A stretch of DNA of 64,000 bases from Aliiglaciecola sp. M165. GTDB lineage: Bacteria; Pseudomonadota; Gammaproteobacteria; Enterobacterales; Alteromonadaceae. How positions within the stretch are numbered: position 1 is the first letter of the stretch; every line of letters begins with the position of its first letter. Below the pieces are notes generated by a model. That model was not told where the DNA came from and did no database searches. It saw only the letters and a program-made list of their open reading frames with translations. This document shows, in pieces, positions 38,904-47,827 of the stretch. The DNA is taken from assembly GCF_007197995.1 (NCBI RefSeq), contig NZ_VKKH01000003.1, positions 1 to 64,000 of the forward strand, in the 5' to 3' direction. The position numbers and the translations under genes were made by a program.

Positions 38904-40649
38904 TTATTCGCCAACAGCTATACCTTCCCTTCTTGGATCCGCTCCTCCAATGAGGGTTTTACCGCTAATTTGAATACCGTGTAAACCACTGTTCAAATCA
39001 ATAACTTTGACGTTGTGACCTAGAGCTTCAAAGTCTGACTTCCAGGTCTCAGCCAACGTTCCCTTCTCCAATGCAGTATAGTCATTTCGGTTTGTAACTT
39101 TTGGTAAGTTTATGGCTTGTTGAATATCAAGTCCCCAATCTAGCACACCAATTATTGTCTGGGCCACATAACTCACTATTCGACTACCACCAGGAGAGCC
39201 CAGCACTAATACCAATTGATCATTCTGATCAAATACCATAGTAGGGCTCATTGCGCTTTTAGGTCTTTTATTCGGTTCAACTCGATTCAATGCAGGTCGA
39301 TTGTTTGGGCTGGGATGTAAAGAAAAGTCTGTAAGTTGATTGTTTAACAGAAAACCTTCTACCATTAAGCCCGAGCCAAATGCAAACTCGATGCTACTAG
39401 TCATAGCGACCGCATTACCATGTTTATCAATGATTGAAACGTGACTGGTGTTTGGCAGTTCAAACGATGTATCTTGGCCTAACGAAGCTGTGATATAGGG
39501 GTCGCCAGGTCTGGCAAAAGACATATCTTTTTTGAGATCGATTGAATCTGCTCTGCGACTTAAATAGCTTTGACTTATCAAAGCCGCAAACGGAAGCTGA
39601 GAGAAGTCGCTATCGGCGATGTACATTTTACGATCTGCATAGGCCAACTTGGATGATTGGGTGAACAAATGCATTGCTGGGACAGAATTCGGTCCCATTT
39701 TTGCTAAATCAAACCCCTCCAACATCTTCAGAATTTGCAGAACACTTATCCCACCAGAACTAGGTGGTGGCATCCCGCAAATTTTATAGGTTCGATAATA
39801 CCCGCAAACAGCGTCGCGCTTTTTAGCTGAATAGTTTTGAATATCCTCTTTAGTCAATAAACCGGGATTAATCGTCGCAAGCTGTGCAGTTTTCGCGATT
39901 TTTTCAGCTAGCTCCCCTTGATAAAAATAATCAGCCCCCTGTTGAGCAATGTTTCGTAAAACACGAGCTAACTTAGTATTCTTTTTATTTGTCCCTTGAG
40001 TTAATTCTTTACCGTTTGGATAAAAATATGCTTTAGAAGAGAGAAAATCCTGTAAACCTGGATGAAACTTTAAAGCTAAAAGACGTTCAAGACGTGGCGA
40101 TACAGTGAAGCCTTCTTCAGCCGTACTGATAGCATCAGAAAAAAGCGTCTCCCATTCCATTGAACCAAATTCACTATGGGCCTTTTGTAATGCCTTTAGA
40201 GCGCCCGGAACCCCTACTGAGCGACCACCGACAACAGCATCACGCCATTTCATGGGTTTTCCATCTTGCATAAATAAATAGGCGTTTACTTTTGAAGGCG
40301 CCGTTTCACGACCGTCATAAGCAAACAACTTTTTTGCTTTATTGTCCCAGTATAAGATGAAGTTCCCTCCACCGATGCCAGATGACTGGGGCTCTACCAA
40401 GGTTAACATTGCCTGAACTGCGATCGCAGCATCAATAGCATTGCCACCATTTTTGAGAATGTTTTTACCTGCCCAGGATGCATAGGGGTTTGCTGCCACA
40501 ACCATGTATTCGGAGGCAAGATGAGCTTTCTTCTGGTTAAATCCTGTTGCTGCCTCCGGTTCTCTGTCTTCCCTTTTGACCTGTTCTGCATTAATCGAAA
40601 TGCTTGTAAATAGTGTGACAAGTAACAACAAACGTAGGCGTAACTTCAC
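38904..40649 (-). CDS. ggt: Gamma-glutamyltranspeptidase
   Basis: A 581-residue periplasmic enzyme that removes or transfers the gamma-glutamyl group of glutathione and related peptides. It has a signal peptide (LRLLLLVTLFTSISINA) and is made as one chain that cuts itself before Thr401 (NTSHVSIID), the N-terminal nucleophile of the small subunit. The CGMPPPSSGGISVLQ and GSPGGSRIVSYV segments are typical. The two-subunit layout and length are normal. It is alone, convergent with the Nudix gene. Confidence 0.95.
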   Translation of the reverse strand: MKLRLRLLLLVTLFTSISINAEQVKREDREPEAATGFNQKKAHLASEYMVVAANPYASWAGKNILKNGGNAIDAAIAVQAMLTLVEPQSSGIGGGNFILYWDNKAKKLFAYDGRETAPSKVNAYLFMQDGKPMKWRDAVVGGRSVGVPGALKALQKAHSEFGSMEWETLFSDAISTAEEGFTVSPRLERLLALKFHPGLQDFLSSKAYFYPNGKELTQGTNKKNTKLARVLRNIAQQGADYFYQGELAEKIAKTAQLATINPGLLTKEDIQNYSAKKRDAVCGYYRTYKICGMPPPSSGGISVLQILKMLEGFDLAKMGPNSVPAMHLFTQSSKLAYADRKMYIADSDFSQLPFAALISQSYLSRRADSIDLKKDMSFARPGDPYITASLGQDTSFELPNTSHVSIIDKHGNAVAMTSSIEFAFGSGLMVEGFLLNNQLTDFSLHPSPNNRPALNRVEPNKRPKSAMSPTMVFDQNDQLVLVLGSPGGSRIVSYVAQTIIGVLDWGLDIQQAINLPKVTNRNDYTALEKGTLAETWKSDFEALGHNVKVIDLNSGLHGIQISGKTLIGGADPRREGIAVGE

Positions 40650-40726
40650 TTAAATTCTCTTTAAATTGATCAACTGCTGCAAAGACACAAAGATAACCAT
40701 CCAACCTCAGCCTTGCAACTGTATTT

Positions 40727-40956
40727 AACCCTAATTCTGGATAAGAAATGTCGGAATAGCTTAGTTTTTAAAGCTTTATCAATGACATAGAAGCTATCGT
40801 CATTTCGATATTGGGTTTTAATAGGTAAGTGCCGTGATTTATTCCCTTATCAAGGCGAGAATTATGTTGTCTAGTCGCTCTAAACGCATAATGAACAACG
40901 AAGATAGGGGGATAAATAGCGGTGCTTACAGGCGTTACTTATCCGGGATTGGGGTT
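40727..40956. repeat. MITE-like or paired palindromic repeat region between ggt and rrtA
   Basis: The left end AACCCTAATTCTGGATAAG (40727-40745) and the right end CTTATCCGGGATTGGGGTT (about 40938-40956) are inverted copies with three mismatches. They enclose about 230 bases flanked by ATTT on both sides (40723-40726 and 40957-40960). Both ends also match the hairpin at 63398-63435; the left one continues into AAATGTCGG, matching that hairpin's loop exactly. A second imperfect inverted repeat, TTTATTCCCTTATC / GATAGGGGGATAAA, lies inside. A MITE and two REP-like copies are both possible. The short open frame within, 40834-41037, is not considered a gene. The surrounding 388 bases (40650-41037) hold nothing else I recognise. 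Confidence 0.5.
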
Positions 40957-41169
40957 ATTTATTGCATTGCTTATTTCATGTTATCCCTTTTGTGTTGTGA
41001 GACTCTCAACATTTGGTTATCGTTAGTAAAAAGCTAAAATGAGTTTTATTGCCTTATCGTACGTTTAAATTTACCAACAGCTCCCACACAAATAACGGGT
41101 CCGCTAGTTATCGCTGTACTGTGTGTTTTTGTTTGGCTTTTTGACGAACAACTCGGCGAGTATCTGAGT

Positions 41170-41664
41170 TTGAATCAGTCCACTATTCAAGCAAATTTTT
41201 ACTGGTCATTTATCACCGCCAACCTGTTGCATACAAACACCGCCCACTTGCTTTTAAATCTCGGAGGACTGAGTTTGCTTTGGGCTATACATGGCTACAG
41301 TTACACCGTAACAAACTACCTAATTCAATTTTTATATTTTTCACTGGCTGTCACATTAGGTATGGCCTTTTTATCGAATAATTTTGCATGGTACGTAGGT
41401 TTATCTGGCGTATTACATGGCACCTTTATCGTGGGCGCATATCAGGACATACGACATAGGATAAAATTTGGTTGGTGGCTGATGTTGGGTGTATGGATAA
41501 AAATTATTTATGAACAAGTTATTGGTGCAGATGAGAATTTACAAAGCCTAATCGAAGCACAAGTTGCGGTAGATGCGCACCTTTACGGCGCGATTGCAGG
41601 AAGTTTATGGATAGGTGGTCGCTTGGTTTTGAATCAAAATAACCGCTCAACCCCTAAGAATTGA
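41170..41664 (+). CDS. rrtA: Rhombosortase (GlyGly-CTERM processing rhomboid protease), 5' end uncertain
   Basis: A small inner-membrane rhomboid-type protease of the rhombosortase group, which processes proteins bearing a GlyGly-CTERM tail. Visible: NLLHTNTAHLLLNLGGL, the catalytic Ser in GLSGVLHG and the His in VDAHLYGAIAG. TTG at 41170 is the first ordinary start codon, but the same frame is open back to 41038 and encodes a missing first helix (GPLVIAVLCVFVWLFDEQL) with no ATG, GTG or TTG. An ATG at 41039 is in another frame and stops after nine codons. A frameshift, a rare start codon or a sequence error is therefore likely. Its likely substrate is the protease at 180-10541. Confidence 0.8.
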   Translation: MNQSTIQANFYWSFITANLLHTNTAHLLLNLGGLSLLWAIHGYSYTVTNYLIQFLYFSLAVTLGMAFLSNNFAWYVGLSGVLHGTFIVGAYQDIRHRIKFGWWLMLGVWIKIIYEQVIGADENLQSLIEAQVAVDAHLYGAIAGSLWIGGRLVLNQNNRSTPKN

Positions 41665-41669
41665 GCGGT
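41642..41669 (-). terminator. Terminator shared by rrtA and the S9 peptidase gene
   Basis: A 9-bp stem ACCGCTCAA / TTGAGCGGT with a 10-base loop overlaps the rrtA stop codon. The T-rich tract lies on the leftward side (TATTTTGATT), so it mainly serves the leftward S9 gene. Confidence 0.7.
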
Positions 41670-41695
41670 CAATTGTTTGCCACATTAAAGTTTCT

Positions 41696-44191
41696 CTAAA
41701 GATTTTGTTCAAACAATTTAAATATTCTTCTGTATTCGTCGAGCCATGAACTGGGTTCAACAAAACCATGAGCCTCTACTGGATAAATGGCCGTTTCAAA
41801 GTTTTCTTTTTCAAGTTCTATAAGCCTTTGCACCAGACGCACAACATCAACAAAAAACACATTGTTGTCGACCATTGGCGCGTTAATTAGCAATGGCTTT
41901 GCTAAGCCCTCAGCGAAATAAATCGGTGAACTTCTCTCGTATGCAATAGGATCAACATCCGGTGTATTTAAAATGTTTGACGTGTATGGATGATTATAAT
42001 GCGCCCAATCTGACACTGGACGCAAGGCAGCACCGGCTTGAAACAAATCGGGTTCAGTGAACAATGCCATGAACGTCATAAAGCCACCGTAAGATCCCCC
42101 GTATGTGCCTACTCTATTGCGATCGACATTGACGTTTTGCACCATCCAGTCGACCCCATCAACAAGATCTTCAGTTTCTGGTTTACCCATGTGACGATAA
42201 ATTGCAGTGCGCCAATCTCGACCATAACCAGCAGAAGCGCGATAGTCCATATCAAGAACGACGTAACCCTTTTGCACTAAGAGGTTGTGAAACATGAATT
42301 CCCGAAAATACCCAGACCAACCTAAGTGGCTATTTTGTAGATAACCTGCTCCATGATTAAATACGACTGCCCGTCTTTTCTCACCGACATCATGATTTTT
42401 CGGTAAATACAAACGAGAGTAAACGGGTTGATTTACGTGAGACGACTTAATCGGCACGATTTTAGGTGCAACCCAAGAGATCTGTTTAAACGCGTCACTG
42501 GTTGTATCGGTAATTTGAATTGCTTGTTCATTGGAATCCAGGTTTTTGATAAACAATTCAGGGGGAGACGTGAGTTTTGAATGAGTTAACAGTAATTTGT
42601 CTTCAGCATCGCTCAAAACATAATCAGTCATGCCATTAAGATCGGTCAATGCCGAAATCTCGCCACTTTTTAAATTCACCCGGTAAATTTCATATATACC
42701 AGGGTGCTTTTGGTTTGCCTGATAATAAATATATTCATCGTTGTGAGATAACGTTAGTTCGTCAACCTCATAATTACCTGTTGTCAGTTGGCGTGCCTTA
42801 CTTTCAAGCCCTTTCACATAAATATGTGAATAACCGGTCTGTTCCGATAAAAAATACAATTCTGCAGAATTATTTAGCCAACCAAAGCTGTTAAAGTTGT
42901 AATTGATCCACGCTTTGTCTTGTAATCTATGTTGATTAACCAATTTTTTGCTGTTCACATCGACTGTCGCCAACCAACGGTCTTTGTTGTCCCAAGCCTC
43001 AAGCATCACGGCCACATGTTCACCGGAATTGTGCCAAGCAATAGCGCTTTGACTCCACCCCCAATCCACAAGCAAACCGATATCACGGGGCAATCTATTT
43101 GCCGTGTAGCTCTCGCCCTTTGCTTGTGCATTTTCCCTTTTCACATCTTCAAGAACATCATCGTTGTAACCAGGCAAATTGCTGTAAGATATTTTCTTTT
43201 GCTCTTTGGTGTTTAAATCAATAAACCAAAGGTAATGACTTTCTGGTTCTGCGTCAGCCACTCTTCTGCGTACTGATTCAGCCTGAATACGGCCACTGTC
43301 AATAACATAATTAGGCATAATGTCAGTATCCGCGCGAGACGGTGAATCCTTTTCAACGGCTAACACTAAATACTTGCCGTTAGGAGACAGACTGGCTTCT
43401 ACTGTTTTATGTTTGGCCGGCAAGTAGAACGCTTTCGCAGTAGAGCTAGGGTTTTGTGTTGAAATATCCTGCTGATAATTAAAGCGGTCAACTTTGTCTT
43501 GACGTCTTTTTGCCAGCACACTTATTAATGACAATTGCTGCTCTGCAATGTAATCCTCAGCAGGCTCAATAGCTTCAGGGGCTTTAGCAAATTTCCAACT
43601 GACCAATTGTTCCGTGAAACCTGAATTGACGTCTACGGCGTAGATAGCGTTGCCAACCTGGTAACTCAAGCTTCCATTTACCAAAAACTTTAGGTTAAAG
43701 ATGCGTTCATCAGTGCGAGTAAGTTGTTTGATATCGTTATTGGCTGATGAAACGAATAGGTTGTTTTGAAATACCCAAGCGGACATAGACTTGTCTTTAT
43801 TGAGGACTTTTTGGCGATAAGCATGTTTGTGCAAGGCATCTAACGCTACCTGTTGCGCTGGACCACCCTCAATAGGTTGATGCCATAAGTCTCTTATCAC
43901 TTGCCCTTCTCTTTTTTGTAGATAGAACACGCTTTTTCCATCTTCTGACCAATGCGGTGACTGGGGTTGTCTGCCCAACCAGTCCGGATCTGCCATGATT
44001 TGTTCCATCGTCAATGACAGTTCCTGACCAGTGGTAGCAGGAGTTTGGATAGTTTGATAAGTAGGAGCTTCTTGAGATTGAGTCGGGAGATTGTCAACGG
44101 CAGCTTGGCCTGTCGATTGCTGCTGCGCTGAGCACGCCATTAAGCTTGCCGTCAATGCAGTTAAAACAAATCGCTTAAAAGTGGTTTGCAT
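41696..44191 (-). CDS. S9-family prolyl oligopeptidase / dipeptidyl aminopeptidase lipoprotein
   Basis: An 831-residue exported peptidase. A signal with lipobox LMAC (ALTASLMACSAQQQ) suggests lipid anchoring. The first 550 residues look like a beta-propeller with WD-like strands; the alpha/beta-hydrolase domain follows with nucleophile Ser700 in GGSYGGFMTF, an Asp near DNNVFFVD and a His in EAHGF. DPP4-like enzymes cut dipeptides from the N-terminus, often after proline; the exact specificity is unknown. It stands alone, divergent from the peroxidase gene. Confidence 0.9.
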   Translation of the reverse strand: MQTTFKRFVLTALTASLMACSAQQQSTGQAAVDNLPTQSQEAPTYQTIQTPATTGQELSLTMEQIMADPDWLGRQPQSPHWSEDGKSVFYLQKREGQVIRDLWHQPIEGGPAQQVALDALHKHAYRQKVLNKDKSMSAWVFQNNLFVSSANNDIKQLTRTDERIFNLKFLVNGSLSYQVGNAIYAVDVNSGFTEQLVSWKFAKAPEAIEPAEDYIAEQQLSLISVLAKRRQDKVDRFNYQQDISTQNPSSTAKAFYLPAKHKTVEASLSPNGKYLVLAVEKDSPSRADTDIMPNYVIDSGRIQAESVRRRVADAEPESHYLWFIDLNTKEQKKISYSNLPGYNDDVLEDVKRENAQAKGESYTANRLPRDIGLLVDWGWSQSAIAWHNSGEHVAVMLEAWDNKDRWLATVDVNSKKLVNQHRLQDKAWINYNFNSFGWLNNSAELYFLSEQTGYSHIYVKGLESKARQLTTGNYEVDELTLSHNDEYIYYQANQKHPGIYEIYRVNLKSGEISALTDLNGMTDYVLSDAEDKLLLTHSKLTSPPELFIKNLDSNEQAIQITDTTSDAFKQISWVAPKIVPIKSSHVNQPVYSRLYLPKNHDVGEKRRAVVFNHGAGYLQNSHLGWSGYFREFMFHNLLVQKGYVVLDMDYRASAGYGRDWRTAIYRHMGKPETEDLVDGVDWMVQNVNVDRNRVGTYGGSYGGFMTFMALFTEPDLFQAGAALRPVSDWAHYNHPYTSNILNTPDVDPIAYERSSPIYFAEGLAKPLLINAPMVDNNVFFVDVVRLVQRLIELEKENFETAIYPVEAHGFVEPSSWLDEYRRIFKLFEQNL

Positions 44192-44332
44192 AAAGTGGTC
44201 TCGTGTTATTGTTTAATTGCTCGTTCACTTGCACATATTAAAACGTATGAAGAGTGTGAGGTAAACAAGTGATCCTAAATCCCTTGTTTTTATTAGTAAC
44301 GAATACTAACCACCCATCATTTTGGAGCAATC

Positions 44333-44872
44333 ATGAAAAAGTATTTACTGTTAGCCGCGTTGTTTATCAGCCCATTCGCTTCGGCTAATCAGTGTCCGGA
44401 TGTCCTTAAGTTTATGAAACGCAAACTTAATTCACAAGAAACCGTCAATATGTGTAGTGAATATCAAGGAAAAACACTACTCATTGTTAATACGGCAAGT
44501 TATTGCGGTTTTACACCTCAATTCGAGGGGTTAGAAAAACTTTACAGCGAATATAAAGACCAAGGTCTAGTTGTGTTGGGCTTCCCTTCTCATGATTTTA
44601 ATCAAGAAGACGAAGATGAAGGAAAAACGGCAGAATTGTGTGAGCTGACCTACGGCGTTAAATTCCCAATGTTCGAGGCAACATCCGTAAAAGGCGACAA
44701 CGCTGACCCGTTGTATCGTATGTTAGCGAAAAAGTCTGGAACCACACCCAAATGGAATTTTTATAAGTATTTGGTCGATAAAAATGGCGATGTAGTAGAT
44801 GCATATTCATCGTTCACTAAACCGACTGACGACGACTTTATCAAAGAAGTTGAAAAAACGCTGGCGCTTTAA
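44333..44872 (+). CDS. Exported glutathione peroxidase-family protein
   Basis: A 179-residue peroxidase with a signal peptide (MKKYLLLAALFISPFASA), so it acts in the periplasm. The family triad is present as Cys58 (NTASYCGFTPQ), Gln91 (FPSHDFNQE) and Trp141 (PKWNF). It uses Cys rather than selenocysteine and probably relies on thioredoxin-like reductants rather than glutathione. Two further Cys lie in the mature N-terminal region. It is a single gene, AT-rich upstream. Confidence 0.9.
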   Translation: MKKYLLLAALFISPFASANQCPDVLKFMKRKLNSQETVNMCSEYQGKTLLIVNTASYCGFTPQFEGLEKLYSEYKDQGLVVLGFPSHDFNQEDEDEGKTAELCELTYGVKFPMFEATSVKGDNADPLYRMLAKKSGTTPKWNFYKYLVDKNGDVVDAYSSFTKPTDDDFIKEVEKTLAL

Positions 44873-44888
44873 CATCCCTCTATTTTCT

Positions 44889-44915
44889 AAAAAAAAGCCC
44901 CGCTTTTAGCGGGGC
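44889..44915 (-). terminator. Strong leftward-oriented terminator between two rightward genes
   Basis: GCCCCGC-TTTTA-GCGGGGC (44897-44915) is preceded on the plus strand by eight A, which become an eight-T tail on leftward RNA. On the rightward strand only GAAAACAC follows. Both flanking genes (44333-44872 and 45154-46527) run rightward, so the natural client would be a leftward RNA from 44916-45153. Another stem, GAGTGTGAGA / TCTCTCACTC with one mismatch, lies at 44948-44974. Confidence 0.7.
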
Positions 44916-45153
44916 GAAAACACACTTTGTTTGGAACACACAATGTAGAGTGTGAGAATTATCTTCTCTCACTCAAGTACTACAAAGTATTAGTCCCACC
45001 GTCTCTAAAAAAGTTCAATTTGTCAGTTATATTTACAAATTATTTTTACTTTGTATGCGATAAAAGACAAATGAAAAAAATGTAAAACTTTTGTGATCTG
45101 CTCAAATTTTACACACGTAACCGATCGCTCATAAACTCGCAAAGGTTATTAAT

Positions 45154-46527
45154 ATGAATTCTGCAAAAACACTTTTTATAGCCATTTTAACTTCAATCTT
45201 TTTGATTGGTTGCAACGATGATAGTGATTTACCCGCCCCTCCCGTTCCGCCGCCACCGATCCCAGACGCGACAGTTAGAGTGATTCATGCCTCCCCTGAT
45301 GCACCAATGGTAAATGTTTATGCAAACGACGCTGTGTTGGCTGGTTTAGAAGGTGTTGATTACCAGGTAGCCTCAGGGGACATTGAGGTTCCCGAAGGCT
45401 CGTACGATATCCGTGTTGAGGCGATAGTTCCAGGAGGAAACTTAGACGTTATTGATGCAAACCTAACCTTAGATGGTGACACCGTTTACAACATTTTTGC
45501 TGTTGATACTGTCGCTGAAGGCGTAGAGGCGTTGGTCGTTTCTAACCCTGAATCTGCTGTTACTGCTGGTAACGCGCGTGTCCAAGTGGTCCATGCTGCT
45601 GCAAATGCACCAACAGTTGATATCTATGTAACCGCGCCAGGAGATGATCTTGCCGCAGCGCAACCTTTGGCCACTGCTGACTACAAACAATTTACTGGTC
45701 AAGTTGAAGTGGCCGCCGGTGATTATCAAATTCGGATTACGTTGGCCGGAATGATGGACGTAGTCTACGACTCAGGGACGGTGACTCTGTCAGATGGTGC
45801 TGATTTAGTCGTCGCCGCGACACAAAACGTTGGTACTGGTGATTCGCCCGTAACCTTGTTAGTCGTAGACGCAAACGGCGCTTCGAAAATTTTTGATATG
45901 AACGCAGGCGCGAGCATCCGAGTTGTTCACGGTATCGCCGATGCACCAGCTGTCGACGTTATCGCTAATAATGCGTTAACCTTGTTTGACGGGCCGGCAT
46001 TCTTACAATTTTCAGACTATGCAAATGTTGCTGCCGGTGACTACCTGATTGATGTTGCGGTAGATGCTGACAACTCAGTTGTAGCGATTGATGATGCACC
46101 GATTACGCTTATGCAAGGTATGTTTTACACGGCGATTGCAAACAATTTGGTGGCAACACCAGATTTAGATTTGCTTGTAGACATGCCGCGTGTTGTTGCG
46201 ACTGAGGCTCGAGTGCGAATTATTCATGCTTCACAGGCGACGGGACCTGTCGATATCTATGTTACTGCAAACGGTGAAATTGGTGATGTTGATCCTACCT
46301 TTGGTGCCGTGCCGTACAATACAGCAGAACTCGCAGAAACTGGCTATGTATCGTTGGCACCTGGAGATTATTTTGTGTCGGTCACTGACGCAGGAATTAA
46401 AGACGCTCCACTAGAGACGGGAGTATTAACTCTTGAAGCTGGTTCAATTTATACCGCGATCGCTGTTGATTTGAACACTACAGATGGACCACCGCAGCTG
46501 ATTTTACTCGATGATTTTGTCGACTAA
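45154..46527 (+). CDS. DUF4397-repeat lipoprotein
   Basis: A 457-residue surface or periplasmic lipoprotein. The signal ends in the lipobox LIGC, followed by a proline-rich linker (PAPPVPPPPIP). Three or four DUF4397-like repeats follow, each starting with a motif such as RVIHASPDAPMVNVY, RVQVVHAAANAPTVDIY, RVVHGIADAPAVDV and RIIHASQATGPVDIY. These beta-sandwich domains have no known enzyme role. AAAGG lies 8 bases before the ATG. It appears monocistronic. Confidence 0.9.
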   Translation: MNSAKTLFIAILTSIFLIGCNDDSDLPAPPVPPPPIPDATVRVIHASPDAPMVNVYANDAVLAGLEGVDYQVASGDIEVPEGSYDIRVEAIVPGGNLDVIDANLTLDGDTVYNIFAVDTVAEGVEALVVSNPESAVTAGNARVQVVHAAANAPTVDIYVTAPGDDLAAAQPLATADYKQFTGQVEVAAGDYQIRITLAGMMDVVYDSGTVTLSDGADLVVAATQNVGTGDSPVTLLVVDANGASKIFDMNAGASIRVVHGIADAPAVDVIANNALTLFDGPAFLQFSDYANVAAGDYLIDVAVDADNSVVAIDDAPITLMQGMFYTAIANNLVATPDLDLLVDMPRVVATEARVRIIHASQATGPVDIYVTANGEIGDVDPTFGAVPYNTAELAETGYVSLAPGDYFVSVTDAGIKDAPLETGVLTLEAGSIYTAIAVDLNTTDGPPQLILLDDFVD

Positions 46528-46556
46528 TTTCAACCTATCGAGAGTAATCTACTATC

Positions 46557-46592
46557 AATGCCAATCAGATACGCACTGATTGGCATTAAATT
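46557..46592 (-). terminator. Bidirectional terminator between convergent genes
   Basis: A 12-bp stem AATGCCAATCAG / CTGATTGGCATT with loop ATACGCA lies between the ends of the DUF4397 gene and the leftward PLP enzyme, whose stop codon lies at its edge. On the rightward strand it is followed by AAATTTT. Confidence 0.8.
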
Positions 46593-47827
46593 TTCGCAAA
46601 GGCTTGTTCAAAATCTGCAACTAAATCATCAATATCTTCGATACCCACAGAAAATCGAATCATCTCATCGCTAATTCCCATCTTTGAACGTTCCTGTGGG
46701 CCATTTTCGTAGAATATGGTTGAGGCGACAGGTAAAGCCAACGTTCTCGTATCGCCTAGATGAGTGGCGGTAATGACAGTGCGAAGACTATTTAAAAACG
46801 TATTTAAATCCAAACCGGGTTTTAGATCTAAACTGAATATCCCACCATATTTGCCCTTAAAAAGCTCGCGCGCGATGAAATGTTGTGGATGGTCAGCTAA
46901 ACCTGGATAGTAAACGTTAGCAACTTTTGGATGACTGTGCAGATAAGTCGCTAATCTTAGGGCGTTTTGGCAACTTCGTTGAATTCTCAATGCCATGGTT
47001 TCTAAGCCAACGGATATTTGCTGCGCCGAATTAGGCGATAAGGTCGCGCCCAAATCTCTCAAGCCCTTCTTACGTATTTGCGTCAAGCCCCATTGTGAGG
47101 AATCACCTTTTTGATACAAGGAAAAAATATTTGGGTATTGCTGCCAATCGTACAAACCTGTATCAATAATCGCCCCACCTAAAACATTACCGTGCCCAGC
47201 AACGTATTTGGTTAATGAGCATGCCAATAATGAAGCCTGAACGTCTTTGGCATCGAATAAGTAGGCTGGCGTCATTGTATTATCAACCATAAACAGCAGA
47301 TTGTGAGTTACGCATAACTGACCTATCGCTGTCAGGTCCGCGACTTGGGTTACTGGATTCGCGATGGTTTCTGTAAACACCATCCTTGTGTTATCCGATA
47401 AGACAGCCTCTACGGCCTTGACATCAGTAGTATCAACAAAACTTACTTCTATACCCAAATTTATCAAGGTATCCATAAAACTGCGGGTATTGCCAAATAA
47501 AAACTGACTCACAACTATGTGGTCACCCTGTTTCAACAACGAAATCATCGCAGAGGATATTGCAGACATTCCTGTAGAAAACGTTACAGCGCCAACGCCG
47601 CCTTCAAGTTCGTTCAGAATGTTTTGTAAAGCAGAATTCGACGAAGACGATGAACGTGAATAGACATGCCCCAGTTTTTTGCCCTGAAATACATCGACTA
47701 GTTCGTTAACGTCAGCGTATTCAAACAGAACAGAATTACAAGTTGGGTAATGTACGGCACCATCTTGAGGTTGGTTTAAAGTGCGATCGGCATGCACTAA
47801 TCGTGTCGTGAAACCTTTATCTTTCAA
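46586..47827 (-). CDS. Cys/Met-metabolism PLP-dependent enzyme (cystathionine gamma-synthase family)
   Basis: A 413-residue fold-type I PLP enzyme of trans-sulphuration. The cofactor lysine is in SLTKYVAGHGNVLGG; VYSRSSSSSNSALQ, FSTGMSAISSAM and VDNTMTP are family features. The group includes cystathionine gamma-synthase, O-succinylhomoserine sulfhydrylase and methionine gamma-lyase; sequence alone does not decide which. Its start overlaps the end of the acyltransferase gene by 11 bases, so the two are co-transcribed. Confidence 0.87.
   Translation of the reverse strand: MKDKGFTTRLVHADRTLNQPQDGAVHYPTCNSVLFEYADVNELVDVFQGKKLGHVYSRSSSSSNSALQNILNELEGGVGAVTFSTGMSAISSAMISLLKQGDHIVVSQFLFGNTRSFMDTLINLGIEVSFVDTTDVKAVEAVLSDNTRMVFTETIANPVTQVADLTAIGQLCVTHNLLFMVDNTMTPAYLFDAKDVQASLLACSLTKYVAGHGNVLGGAIIDTGLYDWQQYPNIFSLYQKGDSSQWGLTQIRKKGLRDLGATLSPNSAQQISVGLETMALRIQRSCQNALRLATYLHSHPKVANVYYPGLADHPQHFIARELFKGKYGGIFSLDLKPGLDLNTFLNSLRTVITATHLGDTRTLALPVASTIFYENGPQERSKMGISDEMIRFSVGIEDIDDLVADFEQAFAKI

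Noticed and set aside
40834-41037. 67-codon rightward open frame between ggt and rrtA
   Set aside because: It covers part of the palindromic repeat, starts with GTG without a ribosome-binding site and resembles no known protein.
45095-45120. Possible CRP site (TGTGATCTGCTCAAAT) before the DUF4397 gene
   Set aside because: The spacing between the half sites is 5 instead of 6 and the right half is poor.
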